Part shown: positions 1 to 11,356 of the stretch, piece after piece
Layout: every line of letters starts with the position of its first letter
Position numbering within the stretch: position 1 is the first letter of the stretch
Source of the DNA: Mytilus edulis
Taxonomy: Eukaryota > Mollusca > Bivalvia > Mytilida > Mytilidae
Direction of reading: 5' to 3'
Assembly: GCF_963676685.1 (NCBI RefSeq)
Contig: NC_092352.1
Span: forward strand, 22,835,117 to 22,899,116
DNA length: 64,000 nt
Program-made: the position numbers and the translations under genes
The notes under the pieces: generated by a model
Database searches by the model: none
What the model saw: the letters and a program-made list of their open reading frames with translations, nothing else
What the model was told of the DNA's origin: nothing

Positions 1-585
1 AATATAAATTTGCACATCGCGGTGTGTTCAATGTACGAAATGAGTTTATCATCATTATTCGGCCCACAAGTAGCCTTTTTGTTAGTTTCTTAATTCTAAA
101 TATATTTATATCTATCTATATAATATTCTTTGTTATGAATCTTTATTTTGGATTTGTTTTTATGACATCCTAAAGTTTACTTATCTCAATGAGTGCTCAA
201 CTCTTACTTAAGTCCTCGTTTCAGGGTCTTCTTGGAATTGGCTATGCATCAAACAATTCAAAAAGCAAAATTATGTTAGGTTAATGTTTTGGATCTTATA
301 ATGAAGACATATGGTTGAGAAGTCAGTCCTAATTACTACTCTAACAGGAAACACAAACGCATCGAATTAATCCGATTTTCAAATATCTCATGCGCATTTT
401 CCATGAAAAGCTACGTGGTTTTAACGTATATTTATCATCAAGTTATACAGCATGTTGGTAAATAAATACCTTAAATATTAAAAAGAAATGAATTCATTTC
501 ATGCCTTAAAAATATGTACAGATTCTTTGAACTAGGGGCGAATATGTTTTGAAATTATAGAGCATTGTTAGACTGGAAAAAAGTA
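1..585. other. AT-rich stretch, nothing recognised
   Basis: Read on both strands. There is no long open frame, no repeat I recognise and no RNA gene before the family B fragment that follows. Confidence 0.5.
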
Positions 586-695
586 AATTCACAAACATAC
601 TGACCTCTGATGAAAAATCAAAACGGAAAGTCCCTAATCAATTGGCAAAATCAAAAGCCCAAACACATCAAATAAATAGACAACAACTCAAATGA
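586..695 (-). repeat. Family B retroelement 3' tail fragment
   Basis: This reads as the reverse complement of the tail seen at 4107-4250 and 55055-55200. Shared words include ACGGAAAGTCCCTAATCA and CCCAAACACATCAAA. At 24.4 kb the same tail lies downstream of reverse-transcriptase-like coding sequence, so it is interpreted as a 5'-truncated retroelement 3' end. Confidence 0.6.
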
Positions 696-867
696 AATAC
701 ATATAATTTGATAGAGGTACTATACGACATCAGTAAGTTATCCAAGTTATGTTGACCGCATCTATTTGATTAAATTTGAAATAAATTATTTAACATATGT
801 AGATTAGTTCTGCAACATTTTTTTTCAATTACTCCACTCATTACATACTATATTCTGTTGATAACTG

Positions 868-965
868 AACTTCTTGACGAAAGAGATAACTTCAATTTTC
901 CTATTGTCAACTTTTCATTTTTTTCCAAGCAACAATTCAGTAGCTCCCTCCTGCATATTCATTAT
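868..965 (+). pseudogene. Reverse transcriptase fragment, family A
   Basis: A short open stretch reads DERDNFNFPIVNF. The matching segment of the larger copies (near 2150 and near 32920) lies downstream of the RT catalytic box. Only about 30 codons are recognisable, and the frame drifts into unrelated sequence on both sides. It is an isolated relic with no coding potential. Confidence 0.5.
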
Positions 966-1624
966 TAACATTCAAGCGTCTCTTCCCATCGAAGCATCTG
1001 AAATATCAATCGATTTTGTTTGTGAAACTCAAAGGTTTGCTTTATATTTCTGTGAACTGTAGTTTGTAGTTTCGTCCTATATATATTGAATACACCAAAT
1101 TGGCTGTATATTACCTACTTGTTATTCATTTTACTCCATTTTGAATAATCTAACTGGTTTCTTTGTTAAAAGAAATATTAGCAAATGCTTCAAGTTTATA
1201 TGAAATTGAAGATGCATTCAAACCTTAAACAAATTGTTTGCCATTGGGGGTTTCTATTTTAACGGGAAATTCCCATTGAAGATCTCATTTTTTATATTAG
1301 TTATTGTCCAGTTGATAGTTGTTCAAATAGTGTTATTGGTACACACACAGAAAAAGTAATATAGGTTTCATTGGAATTCTATTTTGACTCAATTTGTAGA
1401 TTTTATAAATTATTATTGACCTTGTTAGAATTCTACCGGAAATCATTCTGCATTCTAATTTATTGTGAAACTACTTATTCTGGAGGTGGCGTGAATCAGA
1501 TGTGGATACTAAAAAATACCAAAGATCTTTAAAGTATTTTTAATCTAATTTTTTTCATCTTTCAATAGTATTAAAACATTTGACTTTTCTACAATTTAAA
1601 AGTATTTCCTATTCCGAACTAAAA
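966..1624. other. Unannotated AT-rich stretch
   Basis: No gene, recognised repeat or RNA was seen here. The open frame covering 874-1062 is only the RT relic plus chance continuation. Confidence 0.4.
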
Positions 1625-2745
1625 AATCATTTTGAAAGAGTTGGTCCTGCTTTGTTTCATAAAAAAAAGAATGACCAACGTAGATACACGTATCTTATCT
1701 TAGGGAGGGATAAATTCTCAATTTTTTAAATAACCACTCTGATTCAAACAAAAAATTCTCCAGAAAGTAATATAGTCAAGATGCTTGATTTCTGTAACGT
1801 TTTAAAGACCTGTCTTTCAAAAAACAATCGGTATTTCCATGGGAACACACCGTGGGCCTCTTTTTGTCGACTTGTTCCTTTATTCATGTCAGGCGGACTT
1901 CATACAGGAACTTCTTAGAAAGAAATAAAAGAAGTTAGCAGTATCAGTATCCTTCAACTTTACTTTCTGCTATATTGATGATGTTTTCTCACTAAATAAT
2001 TCAAAATTTGGTGATAAGGTTGAACGTATCTTTCTCATCGAAATTGTGACAAATGATACAACAGATACAGTTAAGTATCCTTCATTTCATGACTAACATC
2101 TTTAAATTGACAATATTGGTCGATTGAATAAAAGTAATATTTTTCGACAGAAAGATGATTTCAGCTTCCTAATTATGAACTTTCAATTTTAATGTAGCAA
2201 CAGTCCAGTAGCGCCTGAAAACGGAGTACATATCTCCCAGTTAATACGATATTCAGGGCTTGTATATTCTATCATAATTTCCTTGATACAGGGTTTCTAC
2301 TCCCAAAGAAGATATTAAACCAAGAGTTTCAAGTGGTAAAGTTGAAAGCATCTCTTCGTTAGATATACAGACACCATCACGAGTTGGTTTACAGTTATGG
2401 GAAATCCAGAGGATAGGGGATATGTTTCTAATGTCGTAACTCCAATCCTGTCCCTTTTTCCCAGAATGTGACCTACTAAATTAGACTTATTACCGGGTAA
2501 TATCAAAATTAATACGAAAGGAACCACATGTAGAGCAGATTCGGCTCACCCTTCCGGAGCACCCGAGATCAACCCTAGTTGTTTTGCGGTTCGTGTTAAT
2601 CTAGTCTTTGTTGTGTTTTTTGTACTATTGTTTGTCTGTTGATCTTTTTCGTTTAATCATAGCGTTGTCAGTTTATTTTCGACATATGAATTTGAATGTC
2701 CCCCTGTTATCTTTTGGCCTTTATTCTACATTAAAACCAAACATC
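1625..2745 (+). pseudogene. Decayed reverse-transcriptase retroelement with its 3' tail, family A
   Basis: Several reading frames carry RT-palm signatures in order. The first is a segment reading YLILGRDKFS near 1690. Next is a GISMG motif at about 1830-1844, the palm motif B position. The catalytic YIDD box of motif C lies at 1971-1982 inside CYIDDVFSLNNSKFGD. After these comes QKDDFSF near 2150 and a thumb-like region. Stops and frameshifts separate the pieces, so no functional protein is possible. From about 2520 the sequence passes into a non-coding tail containing CTTCCGGAGCACC and GCGTTGTCAGTTTATTTTCG. The same tail recurs alone at 9594, 29973 and 54823, which indicates 5'-truncated copies. 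The RT could be Penelope-like; I could not fix its class because no endonuclease domain is visible. Confidence 0.75.
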
Positions 2746-4106
2746 TTCAATGACTTAGTTTATTAGTAGTTGAGAAAAATCCATATGCTTTTAGATTTTT
2801 TCCTTTTTATTTTGAAAAACAAAATGGTAGAAAAGACACAAACTCTTGATATTGCTCGTTTCAGAGGCATTTTCAAGTAATGTTAAATCAAAATTTGGAA
2901 GGATTACCCAAAGCTTCATGGATAAAAACTTCCCATCAACTGACGTACACCTGAATGCTTTCACACATCCTCACTTCAAATGCACTACATTAAACGTTGC
3001 ACAATATTTATGTTGACTATACACATCAATCAAATTTAATTTTGTTAAAAACTCTTTGTGTTCAAAATGATTTAAAACCCTCATCAAGATCTTAAATTTT
3101 TTTAAGCATCCCACAAAACATCGAGTGCAATAATTCTGTCATCGTGGGCTTCCAGTAGAAGATTTATGTCAGAAGACGTTTTAGACGACAATGAACTTGA
3201 GTTAAATTGCTTTGCTATCAACGTCGCCACCATAAAATTTTCTTTTCAATGAGATATGAATATTTAGCACCCATAAATGTCTAAATTGATTTATAGAGCA
3301 AATTAAATGGAAATATTATGGTACTTTTATATGTGAAAAAAGTAAAGAATCATCAAGAAAAAATATGGATACTTCAAAACTTCAAAGGGTATCACTAAGA
3401 TATAAACTGTTGATTTATGTTAAAATTTACAGCTTTTTATTTTATGACCGGCAATTGAAAAGATTATGATGTGTTGTTAAAACGTATTCGCCTCTATTCT
3501 GGCAAATTAACATCAATATTGTAACAGAGGGTGGCCCCGTGTTTCATCATTTAGTATTAGGTGATTACCTCTGTGATAGTAACAAGTACTACATTAAATG
3601 AGTGTACAGTTGTTCCTATAATTCATCGAGAAAATGTACCATAAAACGTTTCTAATAATTCTCTTTCAAGTGCAATATATATACACAAGAAAATATCAAA
3701 GCAATTGCTGGTAGTGATATTGGTGCATTGTGGTTAACCCATATGTGTTCTGTTTTCGTAAAATATGAAGTTTTGCAGAACAATTCTTTTTATTTGTATA
3801 GTAGGTATAACAGCAATACAGTCATTCCTCTCCATATTTCTTCTGGTTGTTTTCGTTTATTTGAATACGTGTCAGCTATTTGTTACAATACATATCTTGA
3901 CAAGTTAAGCAGATTTAAGCCTGTAAATTTTGGTTTGTATGCGGAGTTATTTGAAGGATATAAAATTCCTTCAGTAATAACACAATTAAGTATATAAGCC
4001 TTAAAAACTTGCTGCCATATTTTACATATATTGAATATCTATAACTTCTCAAAAACGAAATGATCAAATACTGTACATATATTATAACTTGCAAATACCA
4101 TTTCTA
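2746..4106. other. Unannotated stretch
   Basis: Nothing was recognised. An 89-codon open frame at 3728-3997 (+) has no family signature, no low-complexity bias and no flanking splice or promoter signals, so I do not call it a gene. Confidence 0.4.
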
Positions 4107-4250
4107 TATAAGAAAATGCCTGTACCAAGTCAGGAATATGACAGTTGTTTTCCATTCAGTTTGATGTGTTTGAGCTTTCGACGTTGCCATTTGATTAGGG
4201 AATTTTTCCCTCGAAGTGATTTTTTGTGATTTTTACTTTTTATATGCTAT
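4107..4250 (+). repeat. Family B retroelement 3' tail
   Basis: The copy begins GAAAATGCCTGTACCAAGTC and contains GACAGTTGTTTTCCATTC and GCCATTTGATTAGGGA. It matches the tail copies at 29644, 40250 and 43021 on the same strand and those at 586, 23630 and 55055 on the opposite strand. No coding part remains. Confidence 0.7.
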
Positions 4251-4993
4251 GTCATAGTTTAGAAAGATGTTACGAAGTGCAATGCCATTGGAACTGACAA
4301 AGTTATCAGCAACTTTGTTCATATTACACATCAAAGCAAAGCTTTACTTTCGTAGGTAGTAACTATGCAATATAAAACGCAATGTTAACTCGAGCACAAG
4401 TTTTCACGGAGATCAAGTATCAAAAAAGATGCAGCGTTGTGAATGATTTGTGTGTGCTGCAGAATTAACATTTAATGGATAATGTCTACATGACGTGGTT
4501 ACGGAGAACCCATTTTACTTTGAAGAGTTTAACCGATATCTACCTCCGACCGTTTCACTCACTGCAACAACAGGTTTTCTCATTTAACACTGACAGGAGC
4601 TGATATAAATGAGGAAAACAAATTCATTTCAGTGAAAGTTATGCCAGGAAGCCATTTTGTTTTTTCAGATAATGTATTATGTAGCGAATGACATATTACC
4701 AACATGTCTGTGTTTGGTAAACGAGATCACTGAAACATTTGCTGCTTCCTTAGATATTGAATGTCTGAAAACAATAACAATAAAAAATGGTGTGCATATA
4801 GTCGAATATATTATTTTAAATAGCAAACATCGTTTCACATTTTTAGATAGTTACAGTGTAGCAAGTTGGTAGTCATAGTCTTCGAAACAAAGCAGTTGAC
4901 CTAAATTTATAAAGATAAACAATGAACCGATGTTTTAAATATCCAGGTATTATTCTCTGCAGTAACTGTAAAATTTGGGGCACAGTAGTTTAT
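4251..4993. other. Unannotated stretch
   Basis: No recognised feature. The 71-codon frame at 4657-4872 has no supporting signature. Confidence 0.4.
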
Positions 4994-5142
4994 TTTGGTA
5001 CTCAATGCTCTTCAACTTCGTACTTTATTTGACCTTTTTAACATTTTTTTATTCGAGCGTCACAGATGAGTCTTTGTAGACGAAACGCGCGTCTTGCGTA
5101 TATACGAAATTTTAATTCTGGTATTCATGATGAGTTTATTTA
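4994..5142 (+). repeat. Family F (retrozyme-like) fragment with a damaged hammerhead
   Basis: The copy holds the pre-ribozyme segment CTCAATGCTCTTCAACTTCG followed by a hammerhead at 5056-5099. Stem II and the GAAA box at 5082-5085 are intact. The core reads CAGATGA instead of CTGATGA, a U4-to-A change expected to abolish cleavage. The structured module found in longer copies is missing. Confidence 0.75.
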
Positions 5143-6297
5143 CTGCTGTTGAAATCGCCTAAATCGACTAAGAATGCGAATAATTATTAATAATTATAAT
5201 ACCAACTCGAAGGAACGGAATGAAATATGTTGTATCTAAATTCAAATGTTGGTGTATGTGTCGTTGATCTGTGAGTGTGATTTCAAACGAGTACATATCT
5301 GTGCTCGTCTTACCGAGACATGCTTACTTCGCACACATGATCTTTGAAATAACATTTCGCCAAAACATGTGCAAATTCATTTCAACAAACTGTCCGACAC
5401 GTTATTATTATTTGTCGCAACATGTACACGTAGGAAGCAAAAAGGCGTCAGACGTTTTAGTGCTAGATTTGCATCCGTGACGTCGTTTGTTCCTTATTTG
5501 TTAGTTTTCACGTTTGATACTACAAAAGACACTACTGAATGCAAATTGATGTTCAGCTCACATAAAACATTTGATGACCGTTGTGAAAATCATATTGCAA
5601 GGTAAAGAGATGTTCCTGATTCCACTCCTTTTGAAATTCATTTAATTAACCTTTAATACCTCCCATACTTTGCATATAGAGAAAGTAAACTTCATTTAAA
5701 AGAAATATTTGTTTTCATATAAACGTAGTTGTGTTACTTTCAAATTGCATTTGTTTAGCTACACAACAGCTGCAAATAAATGTCAGTTGGTATAAATAGC
5801 TGCTTTCCATGAAGTCATGCAGGAAATTCAAGCTAAGTATAAATCCCATAGCTCGGCAATCAGCACAAATTATTACTGAATTTGTTGGTTGATCAGAGCA
5901 ACAACCTAGCTTAGCTTTAATAGAAACAGTTCAAATTTGAGAACTTTCATAAATAGATATCTAAAAAGTTTTCAGTCTATATGTAAATTACATTCTGAGT
6001 GTTGCAACTTGTACTTTGATTTTTTTTTAATGCTTATTTAATTCAAATTTGACCCATTTCACATTGCCGCCAAAAAGGTGACTAAGGTGTTTTGTTTCTG
6101 GCGTTGGGGCAACGAATCAACAGTTGTTTAAGTTTGTGAACAGAAACTGCTGACGATTACTCAATGATATTTGGTAACAGTTATAAGCACTGGCAAATCT
6201 TATTTCCATAGAGATTATTTGTTCCTGCCTCTTCAGTCATAATCTATTGACTTTGAATAAAATTCGACATTTGGATTTTTCTATTTAAATCATACTT
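5143..6297. other. Unannotated stretch
   Basis: No gene or recognised repeat. Overlapping open frames at 5271-5605 (+) do not resemble known proteins. Confidence 0.4.
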
Positions 6298-6594
6298 TGA
6301 TAACTATTGACACCGCTGGTTCGAGTCCACTGCTGGTGGACTTTTCGTCCCCGATGGTACCACCAGCCCAGTAGTCTGCACTTCGTTGTTAAGTGAATAT
6401 CTACTATAAGTTGTGTGTGGTTTTTTTTTTAATAAATTTCCTGTTTACAAAACATTGAGTTTTTCGAAAAAAACAAGGAATTTCTTATCCCAGGCATAGA
6501 TTATCTTAGCCGTATTTGGCACAATTTTTTTTGAGTTTTGGGTCCTCAATGCTCTTCAACTTTTGTTTATTCTGCTTTATAACTATTTTGTTTT
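6298..6594 (+). repeat. Family F copy ending just before the hammerhead
   Basis: The copy starts at the family boundary TGATAACTATT. The foldable module CCACTGCTGGTGGAC...AGTAGTC lies at 6328-6376. The copy runs through TTATCCCAGGCATAGATTA and stops at about the point where the ribozyme should begin. An 11-bp match to a Pol III B box, GGTTCGAGTCC, lies at 6318-6328; other copies read GGGTCGATGCC at that place. Confidence 0.75.
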
Positions 6595-7737
6595 CACATC
6601 GAGGTAATTTAATTTTCGAGAATGAAGCAATCTTCTGAAATAATGGCTGATGTAGCACACTGCAGGGGAAACCATCAAATGACCGCGTGACAATTGTGCA
6701 CGTAAATGTACATGGTTATCTGACGTAAATATTCTAAATGTGTCTTCATCAATCGGCAGAAGAAATGGTGTAAGATGTCAATCTGTTACCACACGGAGAA
6801 TCTTCTGTATGGTAAACACGTCTTGTGATGATGGATAGGAATCTACTTAGCTTATTAATCTAGTTATGTTTTGTAATAATTTAACAGATGAGTATAACAA
6901 ACAGTTGGAGTGAAATATGGGAAATGTTCACTTCTTTAACATTAACAGATTAGATGCAATGAAAATTCATTACAAAAATCTTATCTCATGTTGAGTACAT
7001 ATTAAGCATGAAAACTGCACTGAATGGCTACATGCATCTTATACTTATATACCTACTTGGTAGTAAACTTTGAAAGAAACAATTACTTTGTTTTTCAGGG
7101 AAGACATAGTGATGTATGTGGTACTGTCAAATATGTTTAGGGTTTTCTGTTATCCTTTAATGTAATATTTTTTTTATTTTCTTAATTTTTGAACACTCCT
7201 CGAAATTTGGTCTGCTTTGATTGATACATGATGGAACGAAACACATCTTTAGTTATGTCGTAATGGAAATGACAGAGTTGTATTTTGTTGATTCGAAGCA
7301 TACGGTTTTGACGTGCTACGGAACATTTTAGAAGAGGAAAACATGTGGAGCAGAAGCTGACTATTATGATTTATATAGTTCAATCCTGTATATTGGGAAT
7401 TAGTGTTATTTCATGTTAAGTTTCTTTTACCGTGTGTTGTTTAAAATTAGTATGTTGTTTTGACTGACCTTTTTGTCTTTGTATTTAAAACATGTTTGTT
7501 ATATCTAATCGCAGAACCGCGTTGAATATTGTCTCGATGCTGGTTACTTATTTAACAACATTCCTCCAAATCAGCAGAGGAAACAAGGTGCCGTTAATTC
7601 TATGCATGTATTTTCGATTACAAATTTATTCTGTTCCCATTTAACAAAATATTAGTGCATGTATTTCTATTTAAACTATATTTATGAACTTCTTTTGTTT
7701 ATCTTTGTATGAAATACAATTTAAAGCCTTGTACCTG
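6595..7737. other. Unannotated stretch
   Basis: No gene or recognised repeat. The part around 6650-6850 is less AT-rich and not visibly repetitive, but I can assign it no function. Confidence 0.4.
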
Positions 7738-8107
7738 TGATAACTATTAACACCAATAGGTCTTTGTCACTGCTGGTGGACGTTTCACCACCGAGGGTAT
7801 CACCGACCCAGTAGTAAGCCCTTCGGTGTTGACATGAATATCAATTGTATTGTCATTTTTATAAATTTTCATTCTATTTACAAAAGTATGAATTTTCGAA
7901 ATACTAATGATTTTTATATCTCAGGCATATATTACTTTAGTCGTATTTGGCACAATCTTTTGGAGTTTTGGGTCATCACTGCTCTTCAAGTTTGTACTTG
8001 TTTGATTTTATAACTATTTTGATCTGAGCACCACTGATGAGTCTTACGTAGACGAAACGGGCTTTTGGCGTATTAAATTATAACCCTGGTAACTTTGATT
8101 ACTATTA
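7738..8107 (+). repeat. Family F near-complete unit with a degenerate hammerhead
   Basis: The unit runs from TGATAACTATT through the foldable module (7767-7815) and the AGGCATA segment to a hammerhead at about 8028-8070. CTGATGA (8034-8040), stem II (8041-8053) and GAAA (8054-8057) are kept. The stem III and cleavage segment reads CGGGCTT where intact copies have CGCGCGTC, so the cleavage site is lost. The copy ends in a second boundary word, CTTTGATTACTATT. Confidence 0.8.
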
Positions 8108-8392
8108 TGTAACACAAAACTCATGTTACTTTATGTGTTTGTAATCCGAATAATTGTATGTTCTATTCACGTATATTCATGTAACAAATTGCTCCTGTTT
8201 ATCTATATGTCTGTAATGAAGTGGTTCGTGCAATTTCTGTGGAAGTAAACAAATGGTCAAAGTTTTTTGTCGAGAACCGAGTATGTTTTTCCGAGCTGCT
8301 TCATGGCATTACATTACTACCTGGTTGTAAAATATATGAGCTTTTCAGTTCCGTCAGACTTTCCTCCGTTTTCCGAGCATACTAGTACTTTG

Positions 8393-8976
8393 GAAGGAGT
8401 AGGTCCGGTAAGGGCCGAGTTTGTTCTCAAATTTCAGGTTCATCTGACGAAAGATTTTGGACACTTTTTAAACACTTAAGTGTCTATTTCAGTTGATTCA
8501 ATTAGTTTATGTGAAAGATTTTAACTGAGTTACTCATTTAAAACATTTCGATTCAAGCTTAAATATGACAAATTTATCAAATATGCCCAAAAATGTCACT
8601 TTTCAGATGTTGTTTTGTCAGAAATGAAAGTGGCCGCACCCGTGTTCATCCTCAACCTTTATGCATATTATGTATTATCATCAAATCAACTTACATTTCA
8701 ATATTAATAATGAACACAAATGCGGACACTTTCATTTAAGACGGAAACTGTCTAAAATTTAACTACAATGCTTATATTCTGAAGATTTCAGTAATTTAGC
8801 ATGAATTAATGATGCTAGTACCTGATATATGTGCCTTGTATTGTCAAAAACAGCTCATATTTATGTAGCAGAAGCATTCTACTTTCCAATAAATAACTAA
8901 AAGTTTAAATTTAACAATTTTGTAAAACTGCTAAGTTTTGGGGCCAAAAAAAGAGTCTTACCGGACCTACTCCTTC
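8393..8976. mobile_element. 584-bp TIR element (MITE-like)
   Basis: A perfect 20-bp terminal inverted repeat bounds the element: GAAGGAGTAGGTCCGGTAAG at 8393-8412 and its reverse complement at 8957-8976. An imperfect inverted repeat of about 25 bp (ATGAAAGTGGCCGCA at about 8622; complement at about 8709-8736) sits almost exactly at the centre, so the element has concentric inverted repeats. No transposase is encoded, so it would be non-autonomous. I could not identify a convincing target-site duplication, so the superfamily is open. Confidence 0.75.
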
Positions 8977-9170
8977 GAGTTTCACTTTGTCAAGCGTGTA
9001 TTATTGTTTATATAGAGTTGATAGGTTTTTAGTTTGTATGTAAAACAGTTTTGTGTGCGTATTACTGTTATAAAAACTTCTTTGTGTACGTACTACTGTT
9101 ATATTTGAACGAACTGCTGTAGTACACTTTTATTTTGTAAGTTATCTAGCTGCAGTAACTTTCAGTTTTG

Positions 9171-9330
9171 TACGGATTCATTTAACTGCCAAACGTCTTT
9201 TGAGACAAACTTGTGAAATTAACGTTGTGATGTGTTCCTTTTTTGAAACACATTTATGTACGGATTATTTTTACTTGTCAACTTATTCTAAGACAAACTA
9301 ATGTAATAAACGGTCGGATGTGCGATTTTC
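9171..9330 (+). repeat. Old tandem duplication, period about 88 bp
   Basis: TACGGATT, GAGACAAAC or AAGACAAAC, and GATGTG recur in the same order, starting at 9171 and again at 9259. The two copies are strongly diverged. Confidence 0.45.
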
Positions 9331-9374
9331 CCTAAAACAAACTTTCGTATAAACTTTTCATTGTAAGGTAAACT

Positions 9375-9425
9375 TTTTTTGCCAAAAAATGTAGAAAATG
9401 GTGGATTGAACCTGGTTTATTAAAC
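9375..9425 (-). repeat. Family B internal fragment
   Basis: GTAGAAAATGGTGGATTGAA followed by CCTGGTTT matches the segment at about 23750 and about 55197 in longer family B copies. A short perfect hairpin with ACTATCTATA arms follows at 9456-9480. Confidence 0.5.
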
Positions 9426-9593
9426 GAATTTACTTATAAATGCTGGTTGCGGGTAACTATCTATATATAGTATAGATAGTATATTGGTAGAAAAAGGACA
9501 AATGGAAAAATTATAATAAATGGCAAAAACAAAGTAAGCTATGAATAAAATACAAAAGAAATCATTGTATGCGTTGCCAACAAATATCATAAA

Positions 9594-9706
9594 AGAGAGA
9601 CGAAAGATACCCAATTTTCCTTATTCAGAAACAAAATGGCAATATCACAGCAAAAAGACGAAAAACGATCTAAAAAAAAACAAACCAGTACACAAAATAA
9701 AACTTG
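9594..9706 (-). repeat. Degenerate family A 3' tail
   Basis: GAGACGAAAGATACCC through CAAACCAGTACACA aligns loosely with the inverted tail at 54823-54990. Only the tail survives. Confidence 0.4.
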
Positions 9707-9759
9707 TTTAACTAAAAGTTGAGCCACGCAATCTCCGGAGAAAGCTCGACATAGGGATA

Positions 9760-10805
9760 GTGATCCGGCGGCGGCTTCGGCGGCGGCGGTGTTAGCTCAC
9801 TTCTTAAAAGCTTTATATCTTAGAAGGTGGAAGACTTTGATGCTTCATACTTTGTATGTGGATGCCTCATGTTACGAAGTTTCCGTCAGACACATGTCCA
9901 ATGTCCTTGACCTCATTTTCATGGTTCAGTGACTACTTGAAAAAAAGTTAAGATTTTTTGTAATGTTAAATTCTCTGTTATTATAAGATTATTATAAGTA
10001 ATAGGATAACTATATTTTGTATGTTTGTACTTTGCAAGGTCCTCATGTCCGTCAGACAGTTTTCACTTGACCTCGACCTCATTTCATGGATCAGTGAACA
10101 AGGTTAAGTTTTGGTGGTCAAGTTCATATCTAAGAAGCAATAGGTGTAGTATATTCGGTGTATGGAAGGACTGTGAGGTGTACATGTTCAACTGGTAGGT
10201 GTCATCAGACCTTGACCTCATTTTCATGGTTCAGTGGTAATAGTTAAGTTTTTGTGTTTTGGTCTGTTTTTCTTATACTGTATGCAATAGGTCTACTATA
10301 TTTAATGTATGGAATGATTGTAAGGTGAACATGTCTAGCTGGCAGGTGTCATCTGACCTTGACCTCATTTTCATGGTTCAGTGGTCAAAGCTAGGTTTTT
10401 GAGTTTTGGTCTTTTTTTCTAATACTATATGCAATATGTCAACATTATTTGGTGTATGGAAATATTTTATGATCAATTTGTCAGTCGTGCAGGTTTTATT
10501 TGACCTTGACCTCATTTTCATGGTTCATTGCTCTGTGCTAAGTTTTTGTGTTTTAGTCTGTTTTTCTTAAACTATAAGCAATAGGTCAACTATATTTGTT
10601 GTATGGAAGAATTGTTAGCTGTACATGTCTGCCTGGCATAGTTCATCTGACCTTGACCTCATTTTCATGGTTCAAAAGTCAATGTTTAGTTTTCTTGGTT
10701 TGTGTTAAGTTTATGTGACAGTTGTAATAAAGCTTTATATTTAGGACTATCAACATAATATCAATGATTAGTAAAGAAGGCGAGACATTTCAGTGTGTGC
10801 ACTCT
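9760..10805 (+). repeat. Composite bivalve repeat with CGG-rich head and internal tandem array
   Basis: The repeat opens with a GC-rich CGG-trinucleotide tract (9766-9790). It continues through AGGTGGAAGACTTTGATGC and the 147-bp array described separately. It closes near AAGGCGAGACATTTCAGTG. I recall very similar arrangements as dispersed repeats in mussels. No protein is encoded. The exact ends are uncertain because no target-site duplication was recognised. Confidence 0.55.
9904..10690 (+). repeat. 147-bp tandem array, six units
   Basis: The anchor CTTGACCTCATTTTCATGG recurs at about 9904, 10066 (variant), 10209, 10356, 10503 and 10650. Spacing is about 162, then 143, then three of 147 bp. 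Each unit also carries GCAATAGGTC-like and GTATGGAA-like words. The anchor contains TGACCTTGACCTCA in four units. Its complement is two abutting AGGTCA half-sites, resembling a DR0 or SF-1/ERR-type nuclear receptor element. Binding is not shown by the sequence. Confidence 0.8.
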
Positions 10806-10840
10806 TGTGAAAATTGTAGTGAAAATGAATTAGATATGGA

Positions 10841-11225
10841 ATGGCAATAAATGGTAACCAAAATGTTAGATTAATTTCCCAACAGCCAAATAATGACAGA
10901 ACCATTCAAATGATTTTAAGTAGAATGGATAAGTTAGAAAATCAGATTCGGAATACGAACAACCGATCCAACTTTAGATTTGGTCTCAAAAATTGCCAAA
11001 ACGGGAGCAATACACAGAATCAAAGGACCTACTTCATTTGTGACTCGCCTGATCATTTTTATAGACAATGTTCTATGTCTAATGGTCATGAATTTAGGGA
11101 GAATAAACCCCCGAGTTCACAGAATTTTAGAAATTTCAGACCAAATGCAACTATGGAAACGGTTCAGCGAGACAACCTTCCGTTGAATGATTTTAAAGAT
11201 GTTGGAACTGAAATTCAGACTGCAA
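10841..11225 (+). pseudogene. Gag-like zinc-knuckle remnant
   Basis: An open frame of about 128 codons begins MAINGNQNVRLIS. It has a short heptad-like stretch (MDKLENQI), a basic Asn/Arg/Gln-rich linker and then ICDSPDHFYRQC near residues 63-74. The last matches a retroelement CCHC zinc knuckle (C-x2-C-x4-H-x4-C), but the first Cys position is Tyr. No protease, reverse transcriptase or integrase follows. The frame runs directly into a family F copy at 11226, so the continuation to 11371 is repeat read-through. It is probably a truncated Gag fragment of an LTR-type retroelement. A domesticated CCHC protein is less likely given the missing Cys. Confidence 0.5.
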
Positions 11226-11264
11226 TTTTGGTCCTCAATGCTCTTCAACTTCGTACTTTATTTG

Positions 11265-11298
<34 letters not shown>

Positions 11299-11312
11299 TT
11301 TTTTGGATTTGA

Positions 11313-11356
11313 GCGACACTGATGAGTCTTTTATAGACGAAACGCGCGTCTGGCGT
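11313..11356 (+). ncRNA. Hammerhead ribozyme, type I, stem I mismatch
   Basis: The core CTGATGA is at 11319-11325, stem II arms GTCT/AGAC at 11326-11338 and GAAA at 11339-11342. A minimal CG-rich stem III follows, and the putative cleavage site is after C11350. Stem I pairs GCGACA with TGGCGT and has one A-G mismatch where intact copies have a U-G pair. The catalytic core is complete, so reduced activity is possible. Confidence 0.75.

Noticed and set aside
3728-3997. 89-codon plus-strand frame
   Set aside because: No signature, no promoter or splice context, and AT-driven residue use (Tyr, Ser, Asn, Phe, Ile).
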